DNA from: Lederbergia citrisecunda
GTDB taxonomy: Bacteria; Bacillota; Bacilli; Bacillales; Bacillaceae_C
Assembly (NCBI RefSeq): GCF_018343695.1
Contig: NZ_JAGYPJ010000002.1
Coordinates: 109,560-173,559 of the forward strand
DNA: 64,000 nt
Direction: 5' to 3'
A model generated the notes under the pieces. That model was not told the origin of the DNA and made no database searches. It saw only the letters and a list, made by a program, of their open reading frames with translations. Below are positions 26,187 to 34,456 of the stretch, piece after piece (position 1 is the stretch's first letter; the number at the start of each line of letters is the position of its first letter). The translations under genes and the position numbers were made by a program.

Positions 26187-28007
26187 ATGAAAAAAGGCAT
26201 TTTGCCATTATTATTGGCGTTTATCCTCGTATTGGCTGGATGTGTCAATACGAAATCAAAAGTTGGAAATGAATCAAAATCCAACGAAGGTAATAAATCT
26301 GCAAATACATCAAAACCAACAATTGAAATTCTTGGAATGAGCACAAGTGAAGACGATATGAACATCGTTCGCGATCAACTTATTAAAAATGGTTTTGATG
26401 TAAAATTAAATATCCAACCAGACTATGGTAGTTTTACAACGCAAAAAGATGCAGGAAACTACGACTTAGCGGTATCTAGTTGGACAACTGTAACAGGAAA
26501 TCCGGATTATGCAGTTCGCTCACTTTTCAAAAGTGGTGGAGATTATAGCATTATGTCAGATGAAGAAGTAGATACATTAATTGATCAAGCAGCTGCAGAA
26601 ACACCAGATCAATTCGCTGATACGTATAAGAAATTTGAAGATCGTCTTGTTTTTGATAAAGCATATATTGTACCACTCTATAATTCTTTTAAAGCACAAG
26701 GTGTCAATAAAGACATTGTAAATGCAGATACTGTAAGACTAGCAAAATCTCGTGCTGTTGCATGGGAAACAATTGATTTTACCGATAAATCAAAGAGAGA
26801 AACAGACCCCTTAATCGTTCAACAAGCAATGGGAACATTGACATCCCTTGATCCAATTAAAGGGAATGACGGTTCTATCAATACACTTAATACAAATATG
26901 TATGTTCGTCTTGTGAATTTAACAGATGATGATGTCGTAACTTCTGATGGTTCACTTTCACTAAATCACAGCATTGCGGATGGAAACTCAGATTATTATT
27001 TCCTATTAAGAGATGATATTCATTTTGCGAAAATCACTGACAAAAAAGCAGTTGATTCTGGTGAGCGTGTTGGTGCGGATGATGTCGTATTCTCACTAAA
27101 CCGTGCAAAAGACAAAAACTCTGTACCAGATCACCGCACATACAGCTTGCATGAACATATTAAAGACGCTGAAGTAGTAACAGATTTAAGTGAACTTGAT
27201 TCAGTGAAGCAATCTGGCGGTAATGGAACAATTAGAGAAGCTCTTGAAAATGGCTTGGATGCAAAAATTAAAGAACTTGTTGCAGATAAAAACGATGCGA
27301 ATAATAAAGATGGGAAATACCAAGTTGTGAAAGTAACGACTACTGAGCCATTCCCACAAGTCTTGAACTATATGGCACACCAATCTGCAGGTATTGTATC
27401 GAAAAAACAAGTAGAAAGCATTAATACGTATGATGTCGCTTCATTTGACCCAGCAAAGGATATTCCTTACGGAGATCAAAATACGGTGACTGAAGGCGAT
27501 CAATACAATAACCATCTATTTGCAAGTGGTCCATATATTTTATCTTATAAAAATGATTATGAAGCTGTTTTCTACAAAAACCCTGCTTATATGAAGGGTA
27601 CAGATTTCGAACCAAGAATTTCTCAAGTAACCGTTCGATTCATTGAAAATCCTGATAGTGCCCTTTCAGCTCTTCGTAATGGTGAAATTTATTTATTCAA
27701 CGGTGTTCCAGAAACTAAATATGATTTAGTTGAAGGCGACAGCAAGCTTCACCTGCAAAAAAATAAGAGTAATGCAGTAGCTTACTTACTCTTTAACACA
27801 GCCAACCGTGAAGTGGCAAAAAGCGAAGATTTAAGAAAAGCGATTCTTTACTCAATTAATCAAGAAGAGTTTATCAACTTCTATCAAGGCAATAAAATGA
27901 AGGCTTCTTCGACTGTTAGCCCACTCGTCCAAACAGGAAACGAACTCGTAGCGGATTCTGCGAAAGCGAAAGAATTTTTAACAAAGTATCAAGAAAGTAA
28001 AAAGTAA
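26187..28007 (+). CDS. Family 5 solute-binding lipoprotein with circularly permuted domain order
   Basis: This 606-residue lipoprotein (lipobox LAGC, Cys19) feeds the permeases upstream. Residues about 43-203 resemble the end of usual SBP_bac_5 proteins: IVRDQLIKNGFDVKLNIQP, YDLAVSSWTTVTGNPDY, then EEVDTLIDQAAAETPDQF and a PLYNS segment. Residues about 205-606 resemble the usual beginning and middle: LTSLDPIKGND, YYFLLRDDIHFAK, ADDVVFSLNRAKD, GPYILSYKND and LRKAILYSINQEEFINFYQG, and the chain stops at AKAKEFLTKYQESKK, exactly where a normal protein would continue into the first block. The order is thus rotated. The frame is intact with signal and RBS (AGGAGG, nine bases from ATG). Confidence 0.88.
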   Translation: MKKGILPLLLAFILVLAGCVNTKSKVGNESKSNEGNKSANTSKPTIEILGMSTSEDDMNIVRDQLIKNGFDVKLNIQPDYGSFTTQKDAGNYDLAVSSWTTVTGNPDYAVRSLFKSGGDYSIMSDEEVDTLIDQAAAETPDQFADTYKKFEDRLVFDKAYIVPLYNSFKAQGVNKDIVNADTVRLAKSRAVAWETIDFTDKSKRETDPLIVQQAMGTLTSLDPIKGNDGSINTLNTNMYVRLVNLTDDDVVTSDGSLSLNHSIADGNSDYYFLLRDDIHFAKITDKKAVDSGERVGADDVVFSLNRAKDKNSVPDHRTYSLHEHIKDAEVVTDLSELDSVKQSGGNGTIREALENGLDAKIKELVADKNDANNKDGKYQVVKVTTTEPFPQVLNYMAHQSAGIVSKKQVESINTYDVASFDPAKDIPYGDQNTVTEGDQYNNHLFASGPYILSYKNDYEAVFYKNPAYMKGTDFEPRISQVTVRFIENPDSALSALRNGEIYLFNGVPETKYDLVEGDSKLHLQKNKSNAVAYLLFNTANREVAKSEDLRKAILYSINQEEFINFYQGNKMKASSTVSPLVQTGNELVADSAKAKEFLTKYQESKK

Positions 28008-28017
28008 CATGTCTTAT

Positions 28018-28052
28018 CTACTCCAATATATGAATTGGAGTAGATTTTTTAT
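28018..28052 (+). terminator. Terminator of the ABC permease/binding-protein operon
   Basis: A perfect 10-bp stem CTACTCCAAT / ATTGGAGTAG with a 6-base loop, followed by ATTTTTTATTTT. Confidence 0.92.
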
Positions 28053-28119
28053 TTTGAGAACTCTTGTAATCAAGAGCTTTTATGTTGATAATAAATAGTA
28101 GGAAATGAAATAAGGGGAA

Positions 28120-29148
28120 ATGAAACGGATGAACATTGCAGAGTTCTTTCAAAAAAAAGGCGTTAAACGATTCATCATTTTTGGATTAATCGTTTTAATC
28201 TTATATTTGATGAGGAGTATGATCAATTTAATTTTACTCACATTTATCTTTGCGTTTTTAATGGATCGGCTAGTGGAGTTTACGGCAAAGCGAATTCCCA
28301 TTAATCGAAAAATACTGGCGGTAATGCTATATACGTTAATTGTTGGATTGTTAACGTGGGGACTTGTGAAATATTTACCAATTATTACGATGGAAATTAG
28401 TCAATTGGTGAAGAGGATCACCGCATTTTATGCAGAGCCGCATGATAATGTAGTGATCAATTATATTGAATCGATTATTGCAAGTAAACAAATCACCGCT
28501 TATTTGGAAAATGGACTTTCGTTCTTGTTGAAATATTTTAGTGATATTAGTAAAACAAGTGTTCAAGTCTTGATTGCGTTACTTTTAAGTTTATTTTTCT
28601 TACTGGAAAAACCACGTTTAAAAGAATTTACATCCAAATTTAAAGATAGTAAAATTGCTCCGTTTTATTATGAAATAGAGTTTTTTGCACAAAAGTTCAC
28701 GCGTACGTTCGGTAAAGTCATTGAAGCTCAATTTATTATTGCGATTGTAAATTGTACATTAACAGTTATTTCTTTAGTCATTTTGGGCTTTCCACAAATA
28801 TTTGGATTAGCGATCTTGATTTTCTTTTTAGGTCTTATCCCGGTTGCTGGTGTAATAATATCGTTAGTTCCACTTTGCCTGATTGCCTATACAATTGGCG
28901 GGTTTATAAAAGTGATTTACGTCGTTGTGGCCATCATGATTATTCATGGTGTGGAAGCATATATTTTAAATCCAAAATTAATGTCCTCTAAGACAGATTT
29001 ACCTGTATTTTATACATTTATCGTCTTGATTTTCTCTCAAAACTTCTTTGGGGTTTGGGGACTTATTATCGGAATTCCAATATTTGTTTTCTTACTGGAT
29101 GTGCTTGGTGTGACAAATAAAGAAATTCAAGTGGAGACTAGAAAGTGA
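28120..29148 (+). CDS. AI-2E family (PerM/UPF0118) membrane protein
   Basis: The 342-residue protein has the family layout: two or three N-terminal helices (FIIFGLIVLILYLMRSMINL), a soluble helical stretch at 90-150, and a cluster of helices after 200 with FLGLIPVAGVIISLVPL and the C-terminal VWGLIIGIPIFVFLLDVL. Members include proposed autoinducer-2 exporters and sodium/proton antiporters, so the role is open. An AGGGGA stretch precedes the ATGs at 28120 and 28129. The stop overlaps the GTG start of the CidA-like gene. Confidence 0.85.
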   Translation: MKRMNIAEFFQKKGVKRFIIFGLIVLILYLMRSMINLILLTFIFAFLMDRLVEFTAKRIPINRKILAVMLYTLIVGLLTWGLVKYLPIITMEISQLVKRITAFYAEPHDNVVINYIESIIASKQITAYLENGLSFLLKYFSDISKTSVQVLIALLLSLFFLLEKPRLKEFTSKFKDSKIAPFYYEIEFFAQKFTRTFGKVIEAQFIIAIVNCTLTVISLVILGFPQIFGLAILIFFLGLIPVAGVIISLVPLCLIAYTIGGFIKVIYVVVAIMIIHGVEAYILNPKLMSSKTDLPVFYTFIVLIFSQNFFGVWGLIIGIPIFVFLLDVLGVTNKEIQVETRK

Positions 29149-29513
29149 AAATAGTAAAAATAATATTACAGATTGGGCTTTTGTATCTTATCTTTTTAAT
29201 CGGAAGTTGGATTCAAAAATCTTTGAACCTTTTCATTCCGGGCAGTATTATTGGCATGTTTCTATTATTTGTTATGCTCATGACAGGTATTTTTAAGCAG
29301 GGTTGGATCGAAAAAGGATCTATCCTGCTCATTAAATACCTGCCTTTACTTTTTCTTCCTGTAACTGTAGGAATTATTAGTTTCCCAGAATTATTGAATA
29401 TAAAAGGGATTCAATTGATATTCGTTATTTTGATTAGTACCGCTCTAGTGATGATTAGTACAGGGATGTTAAGTCAGAGATTGCTTCGTAAAAGGCGGTA
29501 TGAAAATGAATGA
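29145..29513 (+). CDS. CidA/LrgA-family holin-like protein
   Basis: The 122-residue protein has four membrane helices and the family core IPGSIIGMFLLFVMLMTG, then IEKGSILLIKYLPLLFLPVTVGII. CidA/LrgA proteins work with CidB/LrgB in murein hydrolase control and pyruvate or overflow-metabolite transport. The GTG start overlaps the stop of the AI-2E gene (GTGA), and the end overlaps the CidB-like gene, so the three are translationally coupled. Confidence 0.85.
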   Translation: MKIVKIILQIGLLYLIFLIGSWIQKSLNLFIPGSIIGMFLLFVMLMTGIFKQGWIEKGSILLIKYLPLLFLPVTVGIISFPELLNIKGIQLIFVILISTALVMISTGMLSQRLLRKRRYENE

Positions 29514-30195
29514 TAGTTTAATAGGATTGTTTGCAATTATTGTTACGATCCTTGTTTTTTTCGCTTCGAGAAAGCTAAATCAAAAATTTCCTCATCCTTT
29601 CACTTTACCCGTTTTGACATCAACCATCATCCTTGTTATTGGATTATTGATATTTAATATCCCGTACGAAACGTACTTCATCGGTGGAAAATGGATTGAA
29701 GCATTTCTTGGACCAGCCGTTGTGGCACTAGCTTACCCACTTTATCAGTACAGAAAAATTCTTACCGAGTATACATTTCCTATAATATTTGGAACTTTAT
29801 GTGGATCTATTTTGGGAGTTACGAGTGGCTTACTGTTGGGGAAATGGATAGGGTTGGATCATCTCCTGTTACTTTCACTTCTACCTAAATCGGTTACTTC
29901 CCCAATCGCCATGGACATCGCCTCATCAATAGGAGGTTCTCCAACCTTAGCCGCTGTTCTTGTAATGGTCGCAGGAATAGGCGGTGCTGTCATGGGTCAT
30001 ACATTATTTCGATTGGTGCGGATTGACCACCATCTTGCTAAAGGTCTTGGAATGGGAAGTGCTTCACACGCAATCGGAACAGCTAGATCGATGGAAAATG
30101 ATTTGAGGGAAGGTGCTGCCGGTACGGTAGCAATGGTTCTGAGCGCTATTTTTACATCAGTCATTACGCCGATTCTTGTCGCGTTGTTTTTGTAA
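29500..30195 (+). CDS. CidB/LrgB-family protein
   Basis: The 231-residue protein has the LrgB pattern: GKWIEAFLGPAVVALAYPLYQ, LLPKSVTSPIAMDIA, GGSPTLAAVLVMVAGIGGAVMG and GLGMGSASHAIGTARSMEND. These lie in a string of membrane helices. It partners with the CidA-like protein before it, whose end it overlaps by 14 bases. The start may be the ATG at 29500 or 29506. Confidence 0.88.
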   Translation: MKMNDSLIGLFAIIVTILVFFASRKLNQKFPHPFTLPVLTSTIILVIGLLIFNIPYETYFIGGKWIEAFLGPAVVALAYPLYQYRKILTEYTFPIIFGTLCGSILGVTSGLLLGKWIGLDHLLLLSLLPKSVTSPIAMDIASSIGGSPTLAAVLVMVAGIGGAVMGHTLFRLVRIDHHLAKGLGMGSASHAIGTARSMENDLREGAAGTVAMVLSAIFTSVITPILVALFL

Positions 30196-30316
30196 AAAAG
30201 TAGTTTGATGAGCGATTTGGTAGAGAGTGAATGATGATGGTGCTGGTAGAGTTAATTAGCCCTCGTCTGTTAAAAATATGAATTGAGGGGCGTCAATTTC
30301 AAAATGCTCTATTATA

Positions 30317-30762
30317 GTCCCGATTCAGTGGCAATCGAGACAGAAGTAAGATAAAAGCAGGATATCTGTCTCGATTCAGTGGCAATCGAGACAGAAGTAA
30401 GATAAAAGCAGGATATCTGTCCCGATTCAGTGGCAATCGAGACAGAAGAAAGATAAAAGCAGGATATCTGTCTCGATTCAGTGGCAATCGAGACAGAAGT
30501 AAGATAAAAGCAGGATATCTGTCTCGATTCAGTGGCAATCGAGACAGAAGTAAGATAAAAGCAGGATATCTGTCCCGATTCAGTGGCAATCGAGACAGAA
30601 GTAAGATAAAAGCAGGATATCTGTCCCGATTCGAAGGCAATCGAGACAGAAGTAAGATAAAAGTTGGATATCTGTCTCGATTCGGGGGCAATTGAGACAG
30701 AAAAAAGATGAACGCTGGATTCCAGTCTCGATTCCAGCTCAATCGAGACTGAAATTTTCTTA
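30317..30762. repeat. Tandem array of nine 51-bp hairpin units
   Basis: Nine units begin at 30317, 30368, 30419, 30470, 30521, 30572, 30623, 30674 and 30725, a strict 51-base period. Each has an inverted repeat GTCTCGATT - 7 bases - AATCGAGAC (loop mostly CAGTGGC), then CAGAAGTAAGATAAAAGCAG and GATATCT. Some units have GTCCCGATT. The first units are almost identical and the last two are diverged. The array fills the gap between the CidB-like gene and the APH-like gene. Diverged relatives lie near 4.1, 49.7 and 53.1 kb. Confidence 0.95.
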
Positions 30763-30833
30763 TAGGTGCTCTAAGTCGTTCAAAAATCGAAGCTAAGATC
30801 TTCATCCATCTATTTTTCAAAGGAGGGGAAACA

Positions 30834-31892
30834 ATGGTTCATCATTCTAATGCAGATAATGCAGGAGGTGGGAAGCGAGGTCTTCGGGCTATTCCTACAA
30901 AAGATCTGTTGGAAGCAATCCGCGATGCTTTCAATCTACCTATCTCTAATGATGTTATCGACTTAGGAGGATCTTCAAATTTAAATTTACTTGTAACCGC
31001 TAACAATGATAAATATGTTATTCGTGTTTATCGACCTTACGTCAGCAAGGAAAGGCTTCAAGATATTCAATATGTTCGGCGAAAATTAAGAGAAGGTGGA
31101 GTGCCGACTTCTGATGTTGTCCTAACTAAAGATGGGCAATCTTATATAGTTTATGATCAGCGTCTTGTGGAAGTTGAAGCTTATATTGAAAGTGATGGAG
31201 TAATGGATACATGGGACCGTGTGGAAAAAGGCCTTCCTTTACTTGGAAAAATTCATACGATTTTAAGGAATGTCCAAGTCAGTAAACAAGGCAAACATCC
31301 CCTCTTTGCGAATTACATTAAACCCGAAGATGTTCTTGCTAACACGCGTAAAGGAATTCATCGTATTAAGGGATGGGAAAACTTAACAGATGGAGAGAAG
31401 CAACTGGCAGATGCAGCTGAGGAACTATCAGAACTTGTCTCAGCCAAAGAAACTCCTATCGTTTCAACTCTTCCACGTCAGCTTGTTCACGGAGATTTCT
31501 GGGATAATAATGTGTTTTTTCGAGATGATCGAGTAGTTCTTGTTGCTGATTTTGATTTTATGGGAGAGAGAGCACGTATCGACGATCTCGCGTTGACCCT
31601 TTATTTCTTGATCTTTCAATACGAAGAGGAACGCTTAGCGCCTCTGAGCCATTCGATTAACGCTTATGATAGTAGTTTAGGTGAACTATTAACAGCGAAC
31701 GAACGTAATGCCCTTCCATTAGCACTGGCAAGGCAGCCGCTTTGGTCAATCGGAGGGTGGATCGCATTGCTCGATGGCGAGGAAACAGCCCGAAATCACG
31801 CTAATGGCATGCTTTCTCAAGTTCAATGGGCGCTAAAAATTGTTAAAGAGCTGGAAAGATGGCAGGAAGTATTTAGATCACCTATGTGTTAA
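30834..31892 (+). CDS. Aminoglycoside phosphotransferase (APH) family kinase
   Basis: The 352-residue protein has the APH fold: the ATP-binding N-lobe (LGGSSNLNLLVTANNDKYVIRVYRP), the catalytic loop LVHGDFWDNNVFF (HGDxxxxN) and the metal-binding VADFDFMGERARIDDLAL. Substrates of the family range from antibiotics to homoserine, choline and fructosamines, and nothing here fixes one. AAAGGAGGGG lies seven bases before the ATG. The 16 extra N-terminal residues before the kinase are Gly/Asn-rich. Confidence 0.85.
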   Translation: MVHHSNADNAGGGKRGLRAIPTKDLLEAIRDAFNLPISNDVIDLGGSSNLNLLVTANNDKYVIRVYRPYVSKERLQDIQYVRRKLREGGVPTSDVVLTKDGQSYIVYDQRLVEVEAYIESDGVMDTWDRVEKGLPLLGKIHTILRNVQVSKQGKHPLFANYIKPEDVLANTRKGIHRIKGWENLTDGEKQLADAAEELSELVSAKETPIVSTLPRQLVHGDFWDNNVFFRDDRVVLVADFDFMGERARIDDLALTLYFLIFQYEEERLAPLSHSINAYDSSLGELLTANERNALPLALARQPLWSIGGWIALLDGEETARNHANGMLSQVQWALKIVKELERWQEVFRSPMC

Positions 31893-31928
31893 AATAAAGC
31901 CAATTCATTTACTGGAGGAATCGTATAA

Positions 31929-32267
31929 ATGGGTTGGCTTTATGTATTTTTTGCTACAATTGTAGAAGTTTTTTGGGTGGTTGGCCTTAGATATTCCACT
32001 ACATTTTTGGAATGGCTCGGCACCATTATTATGATTGTGTTTAGTTTCTTTTTTATCATTAAAGCTTGTGAAAAGTTACCTTCGGGAACGGTCTATGCTG
32101 TATTTACCGGATCAGGTGCAGCTTTAATTGTTCTCGTTGATATTATTTTCTTTCATGCAGACTTTTCCGTTTATCAGTTTTTATTTATCGGATTAATAAT
32201 TATTGGAGTCATTGGGATTAAAATGACAACAGAGGATCAAACGTCAAAAGAAGCGGGTGAGAATTAA
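31929..32267 (+). CDS. Small multidrug resistance (SMR) transporter, first subunit
   Basis: Four membrane helices in 112 residues. The membrane-embedded Glu is in ATIVEVFWVVGLRYS (helix 1), and the helix 3 segment LPSGTVYAVFTGSGA is present. With its overlapping neighbour it makes a paired, heterodimeric SMR system like YkkCD or YvdRS, which export guanidinium or quaternary cations. No guanidine riboswitch is seen upstream. RBS CTGGAGGAA precedes the ATG. Confidence 0.9.
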   Translation: MGWLYVFFATIVEVFWVVGLRYSTTFLEWLGTIIMIVFSFFFIIKACEKLPSGTVYAVFTGSGAALIVLVDIIFFHADFSVYQFLFIGLIIIGVIGIKMTTEDQTSKEAGEN

Positions 32268-32268
32268 A

Positions 32269-32583
32269 ATGGCATGGATATATCTTTTTATAGCGAGCTG
32301 CGGTGAAATTTTTGGGGTTATGAGCATTAATCTTTTTCTTCAAAAAAAATCAATTAGTAGACTTATTCTTATCATTTCTACATTTGGACTTGGATTTGTT
32401 TTTCTTTCTCTTGCAATGAGAGACATCCCATTAGGAACCGCCTATGCCGTTTGGACGGGATTAGGAGCGGCGGGTGCTGTCATTATGGGAATATTATTTT
32501 TCAAAGAATCAGCAGGTTGGAAACGTATTGCTTTTCTTTTATGTATCATCTCAGGCGCTGTAGGCTTAAAACTGCTTGGTTAA
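32269..32583 (+). CDS. SMR transporter, second subunit
   Basis: The 104-residue protein has four helices, the key Glu in FIASCGEIFGVMSINL and the helix 3 motif IPLGTAYAVWTGLGAAGAV. The frame opens at GTG 32257, but the ATG at 32269 follows the first subunit's stop by one base and has GGGTGAG in front, so translation is coupled. It pairs with the preceding gene. Confidence 0.9.
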   Translation: MAWIYLFIASCGEIFGVMSINLFLQKKSISRLILIISTFGLGFVFLSLAMRDIPLGTAYAVWTGLGAAGAVIMGILFFKESAGWKRIAFLLCIISGAVGLKLLG

Positions 32584-32600
32584 TTTTTTTTTTATAAAAA

Positions 32601-32627
32601 TGAAACCTTTAATGAATATGTAAAGTA
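32601..32627 (+). promoter_or_regulatory. Candidate sigma-W (ECF) promoter of pspA-ydjGHI
   Basis: TGAAAC is followed after 17 bases by AGTA, close to the sigma-W consensus TGAAAC-N16/17-CGTA. In B. subtilis the same operon (ydjFGHI) is sigma-W controlled. It lies 38 bases before the pspA start. Confidence 0.5.
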
Positions 32628-32664
32628 TATACACTAAATAAAAATTTTCGAGGAGGGCATTAAA

Positions 32665-33345
32665 ATGGGAATCTTATCTAGGTTTAGAGATATTATGGCT
32701 AGTAATATTAATGCGTTATTAGACAAGGCTGAAAATCCGGAGAAAATGATTGATCAATACATGCGAAACCTCAATAGTGACTTAGGAAAAGTGAAAGCAG
32801 AAACAGCTTCGGTGATGGCAGAAGAACAAAGAGCAAAAAGAGCTCTAGATGAGTGTAAATCCGATATTGAAAAAATGCAAAACTATGCTATAAAAGCAGT
32901 TGAAGCTGGAAATGACGATGATGCAAGAAAATTCTTGGAGCGGAAATCAGTTTTTGTTTCCAAAGAAGCAGAACTAACAGAAGCATATAATTTAGCTGCC
33001 AATAACGCAGTCAGAATGAGACAAATGCATGATAAGCTTATAGCAGATATTGGTGAGTTAGAATCCCGCAGATCGATGCTTAAAGGAAAGATGGCAGTTG
33101 CTAAAACACAAGAAAGAATTAATAAAATCGGTTCTTCCGTAGCTGGTGCAGGTCATTCCATTTCAGCGTTTGAGAGAATGGAAGAAAAGGTGAATAAAGC
33201 TCTCGATGAGGCTACAGCGATGGCAGAATTAAACAGTGCTCCAAAAGATGACATAAAGGATTTAGCCGCTAAATATGATAATGATACAGCAGGCGTTGAA
33301 GATGAATTGGAAGCACTAAAAGCAACATTGAAAAACAAAGAATAA
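32665..33345 (+). CDS. pspA: PspA/IM30 envelope-stress protein
   Basis: The 226-residue protein is almost wholly helical and coiled-coil. The N-terminal amphipathic helix (MGILSRFRDIMASNINALLD) binds membranes, followed by ENPEKMIDQYMRNLNSDL, the family signature. ESCRT-III-like PspA assembles on damaged membranes to limit leakage. It is the first gene of an operon with ydjG, ydjH and ydjI, the same order as ydjFGHI in B. subtilis. RBS GAGGAGGG lies before the ATG. Confidence 0.95.
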   Translation: MGILSRFRDIMASNINALLDKAENPEKMIDQYMRNLNSDLGKVKAETASVMAEEQRAKRALDECKSDIEKMQNYAIKAVEAGNDDDARKFLERKSVFVSKEAELTEAYNLAANNAVRMRQMHDKLIADIGELESRRSMLKGKMAVAKTQERINKIGSSVAGAGHSISAFERMEEKVNKALDEATAMAELNSAPKDDIKDLAAKYDNDTAGVEDELEALKATLKNKE

Positions 33346-33362
33346 CATAAGAAGTCTTTAAC

Positions 33363-33390
33363 GAAAGCTGTAGCTTAGGCTACAGCTTTC
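33363..33390 (+). other. Intercistronic stem-loop between pspA and ydjG
   Basis: GAAAGCTGTAGC pairs perfectly with GCTACAGCTTTC over a 4-base loop (TTAG). No T run follows directly, so it is more likely a partial terminator or an mRNA end that protects the pspA message than a full stop. Confidence 0.7.
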
Positions 33391-33427
33391 ATAGATGAAA
33401 TAGCTTTTAACGAAAGAGGTGAAGCAG

Positions 33428-34456
33428 ATGGTTTTACAATATAAATGCCCTAACTGTGGAGATGATATGACATTTGACAGTGAGACGGGTACACTTTTAT
33501 GTCATAGTTGTGGGAGAACCGAAAATATTGAAAACTTCAGCGAGGATCTCATCACAGCAACATTTTCAGAGGGTGAGGCGAATGAATACCATTGTAAAAA
33601 CTGTGGTGCCGTCATCATTACAGATGCTGACACAGCAGCTACTACTTGCAATTTCTGTGGAGCGGGAGTCGTATTGGCCGATCGGCTTTCCGGCATATTG
33701 GCCCCAGGGAAAGTTATTCCGTTTTCCATCAGTAAGGACGAAGCTATCCAAGCGTTCAAGACCTGGTGTAAAAATGGACGTCTAACACCTAAAGGTTTTA
33801 TGAGTGCGGATCGAATAAAAAACATAACTGGTATGTATGTTCCTTTTTGGTTGTACGATTTAAATAGTAAAGTAAAGGTGAACGCCACGGGGACAAAGGT
33901 TCGAACGTATACTCGAGGAGATTATATTTATACGGAGACACAATTTTTTGATGTATATCGTGATATTAATCTCGATTATCTAAAAGTCCCGGTTGATGCA
34001 TCGGAAAAAATGGTTGATGGAATGATGGATAAACTGGAACCATATCACTATACGGATTTAAAAGATTTTAAAACTCCTTATCTCGCGGGGTATATTGCGG
34101 AAAAGTACAATTACGATGATAAGGAATTGTTACCACGGGTAAAGTCAAAAATTCAAGGTTTTATTGACTCATATATTAGCTCCACCATCTCTGGCTATTC
34201 TACCGTTTCATATAAAAATAAACAGATAGACACGAATAAGATGCGGAGTATTTATGCTCTTTTTCCTGTATGGATGGTCTATTATGACTATGATAAAGCG
34301 GAGCACACTTTTGCGATGAATGGTCAGACGGGAAAAGTAGTCGGAAAACCTCCAATCAGCATAGGAAAAGTGGGAATGTGGTTCGGAGGCATCGCGGGGT
34401 CCACTTTTATCGTACTAAAACTCATTTCGCTTGCTTTAGGTGGTGGGCTATGGTGA
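33428..34456 (+). CDS. ydjG: YdjG: double zinc-ribbon membrane-associated protein
   Basis: Two zinc ribbons open the protein: YKCPNCGDDM with LCHSCG (residues 5-35) and YHCKNCGAVI with CNFCG (residues 55-80). A soluble beta-rich domain follows, and one membrane helix closes it (GGIAGSTFIVLKLISLALGGG). The length (342) equals that of B. subtilis YdjG. YdjG/YdjH help bring PspA and YdjI to the membrane. The frame opens at GTG 33419; AAAGAGGTGAAG before the ATG at 33428 fixes the start. Confidence 0.85.
   Translation: MVLQYKCPNCGDDMTFDSETGTLLCHSCGRTENIENFSEDLITATFSEGEANEYHCKNCGAVIITDADTAATTCNFCGAGVVLADRLSGILAPGKVIPFSISKDEAIQAFKTWCKNGRLTPKGFMSADRIKNITGMYVPFWLYDLNSKVKVNATGTKVRTYTRGDYIYTETQFFDVYRDINLDYLKVPVDASEKMVDGMMDKLEPYHYTDLKDFKTPYLAGYIAEKYNYDDKELLPRVKSKIQGFIDSYISSTISGYSTVSYKNKQIDTNKMRSIYALFPVWMVYYDYDKAEHTFAMNGQTGKVVGKPPISIGKVGMWFGGIAGSTFIVLKLISLALGGGLW

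Noticed and set aside
26187..28007. Fusion of two different binding proteins or a partial duplication
   Set aside because: The two parts add up to one complete family 5 protein without overlap, which fits rotation of one protein better than a fusion of two.
30317..30762. CRISPR array
   Set aside because: The whole 51-base unit repeats, with no unique spacers, and no cas gene is near.
30299..30820. A 173-codon minus-strand frame encoding a repeated 17-residue peptide (RDRYPAFILLLSRLPLN type)
   Set aside because: It is the translation of the 51-bp hairpin array, whose length happens to be a multiple of three. There is no RBS, and the repeat is explained by DNA/RNA structure. Related copies elsewhere are not in frame.
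31893..31928. Guanidine riboswitch for the SMR pair
   Set aside because: The gap before the first SMR gene is only 36 bases and none of the guanidine-I core motifs is seen upstream.
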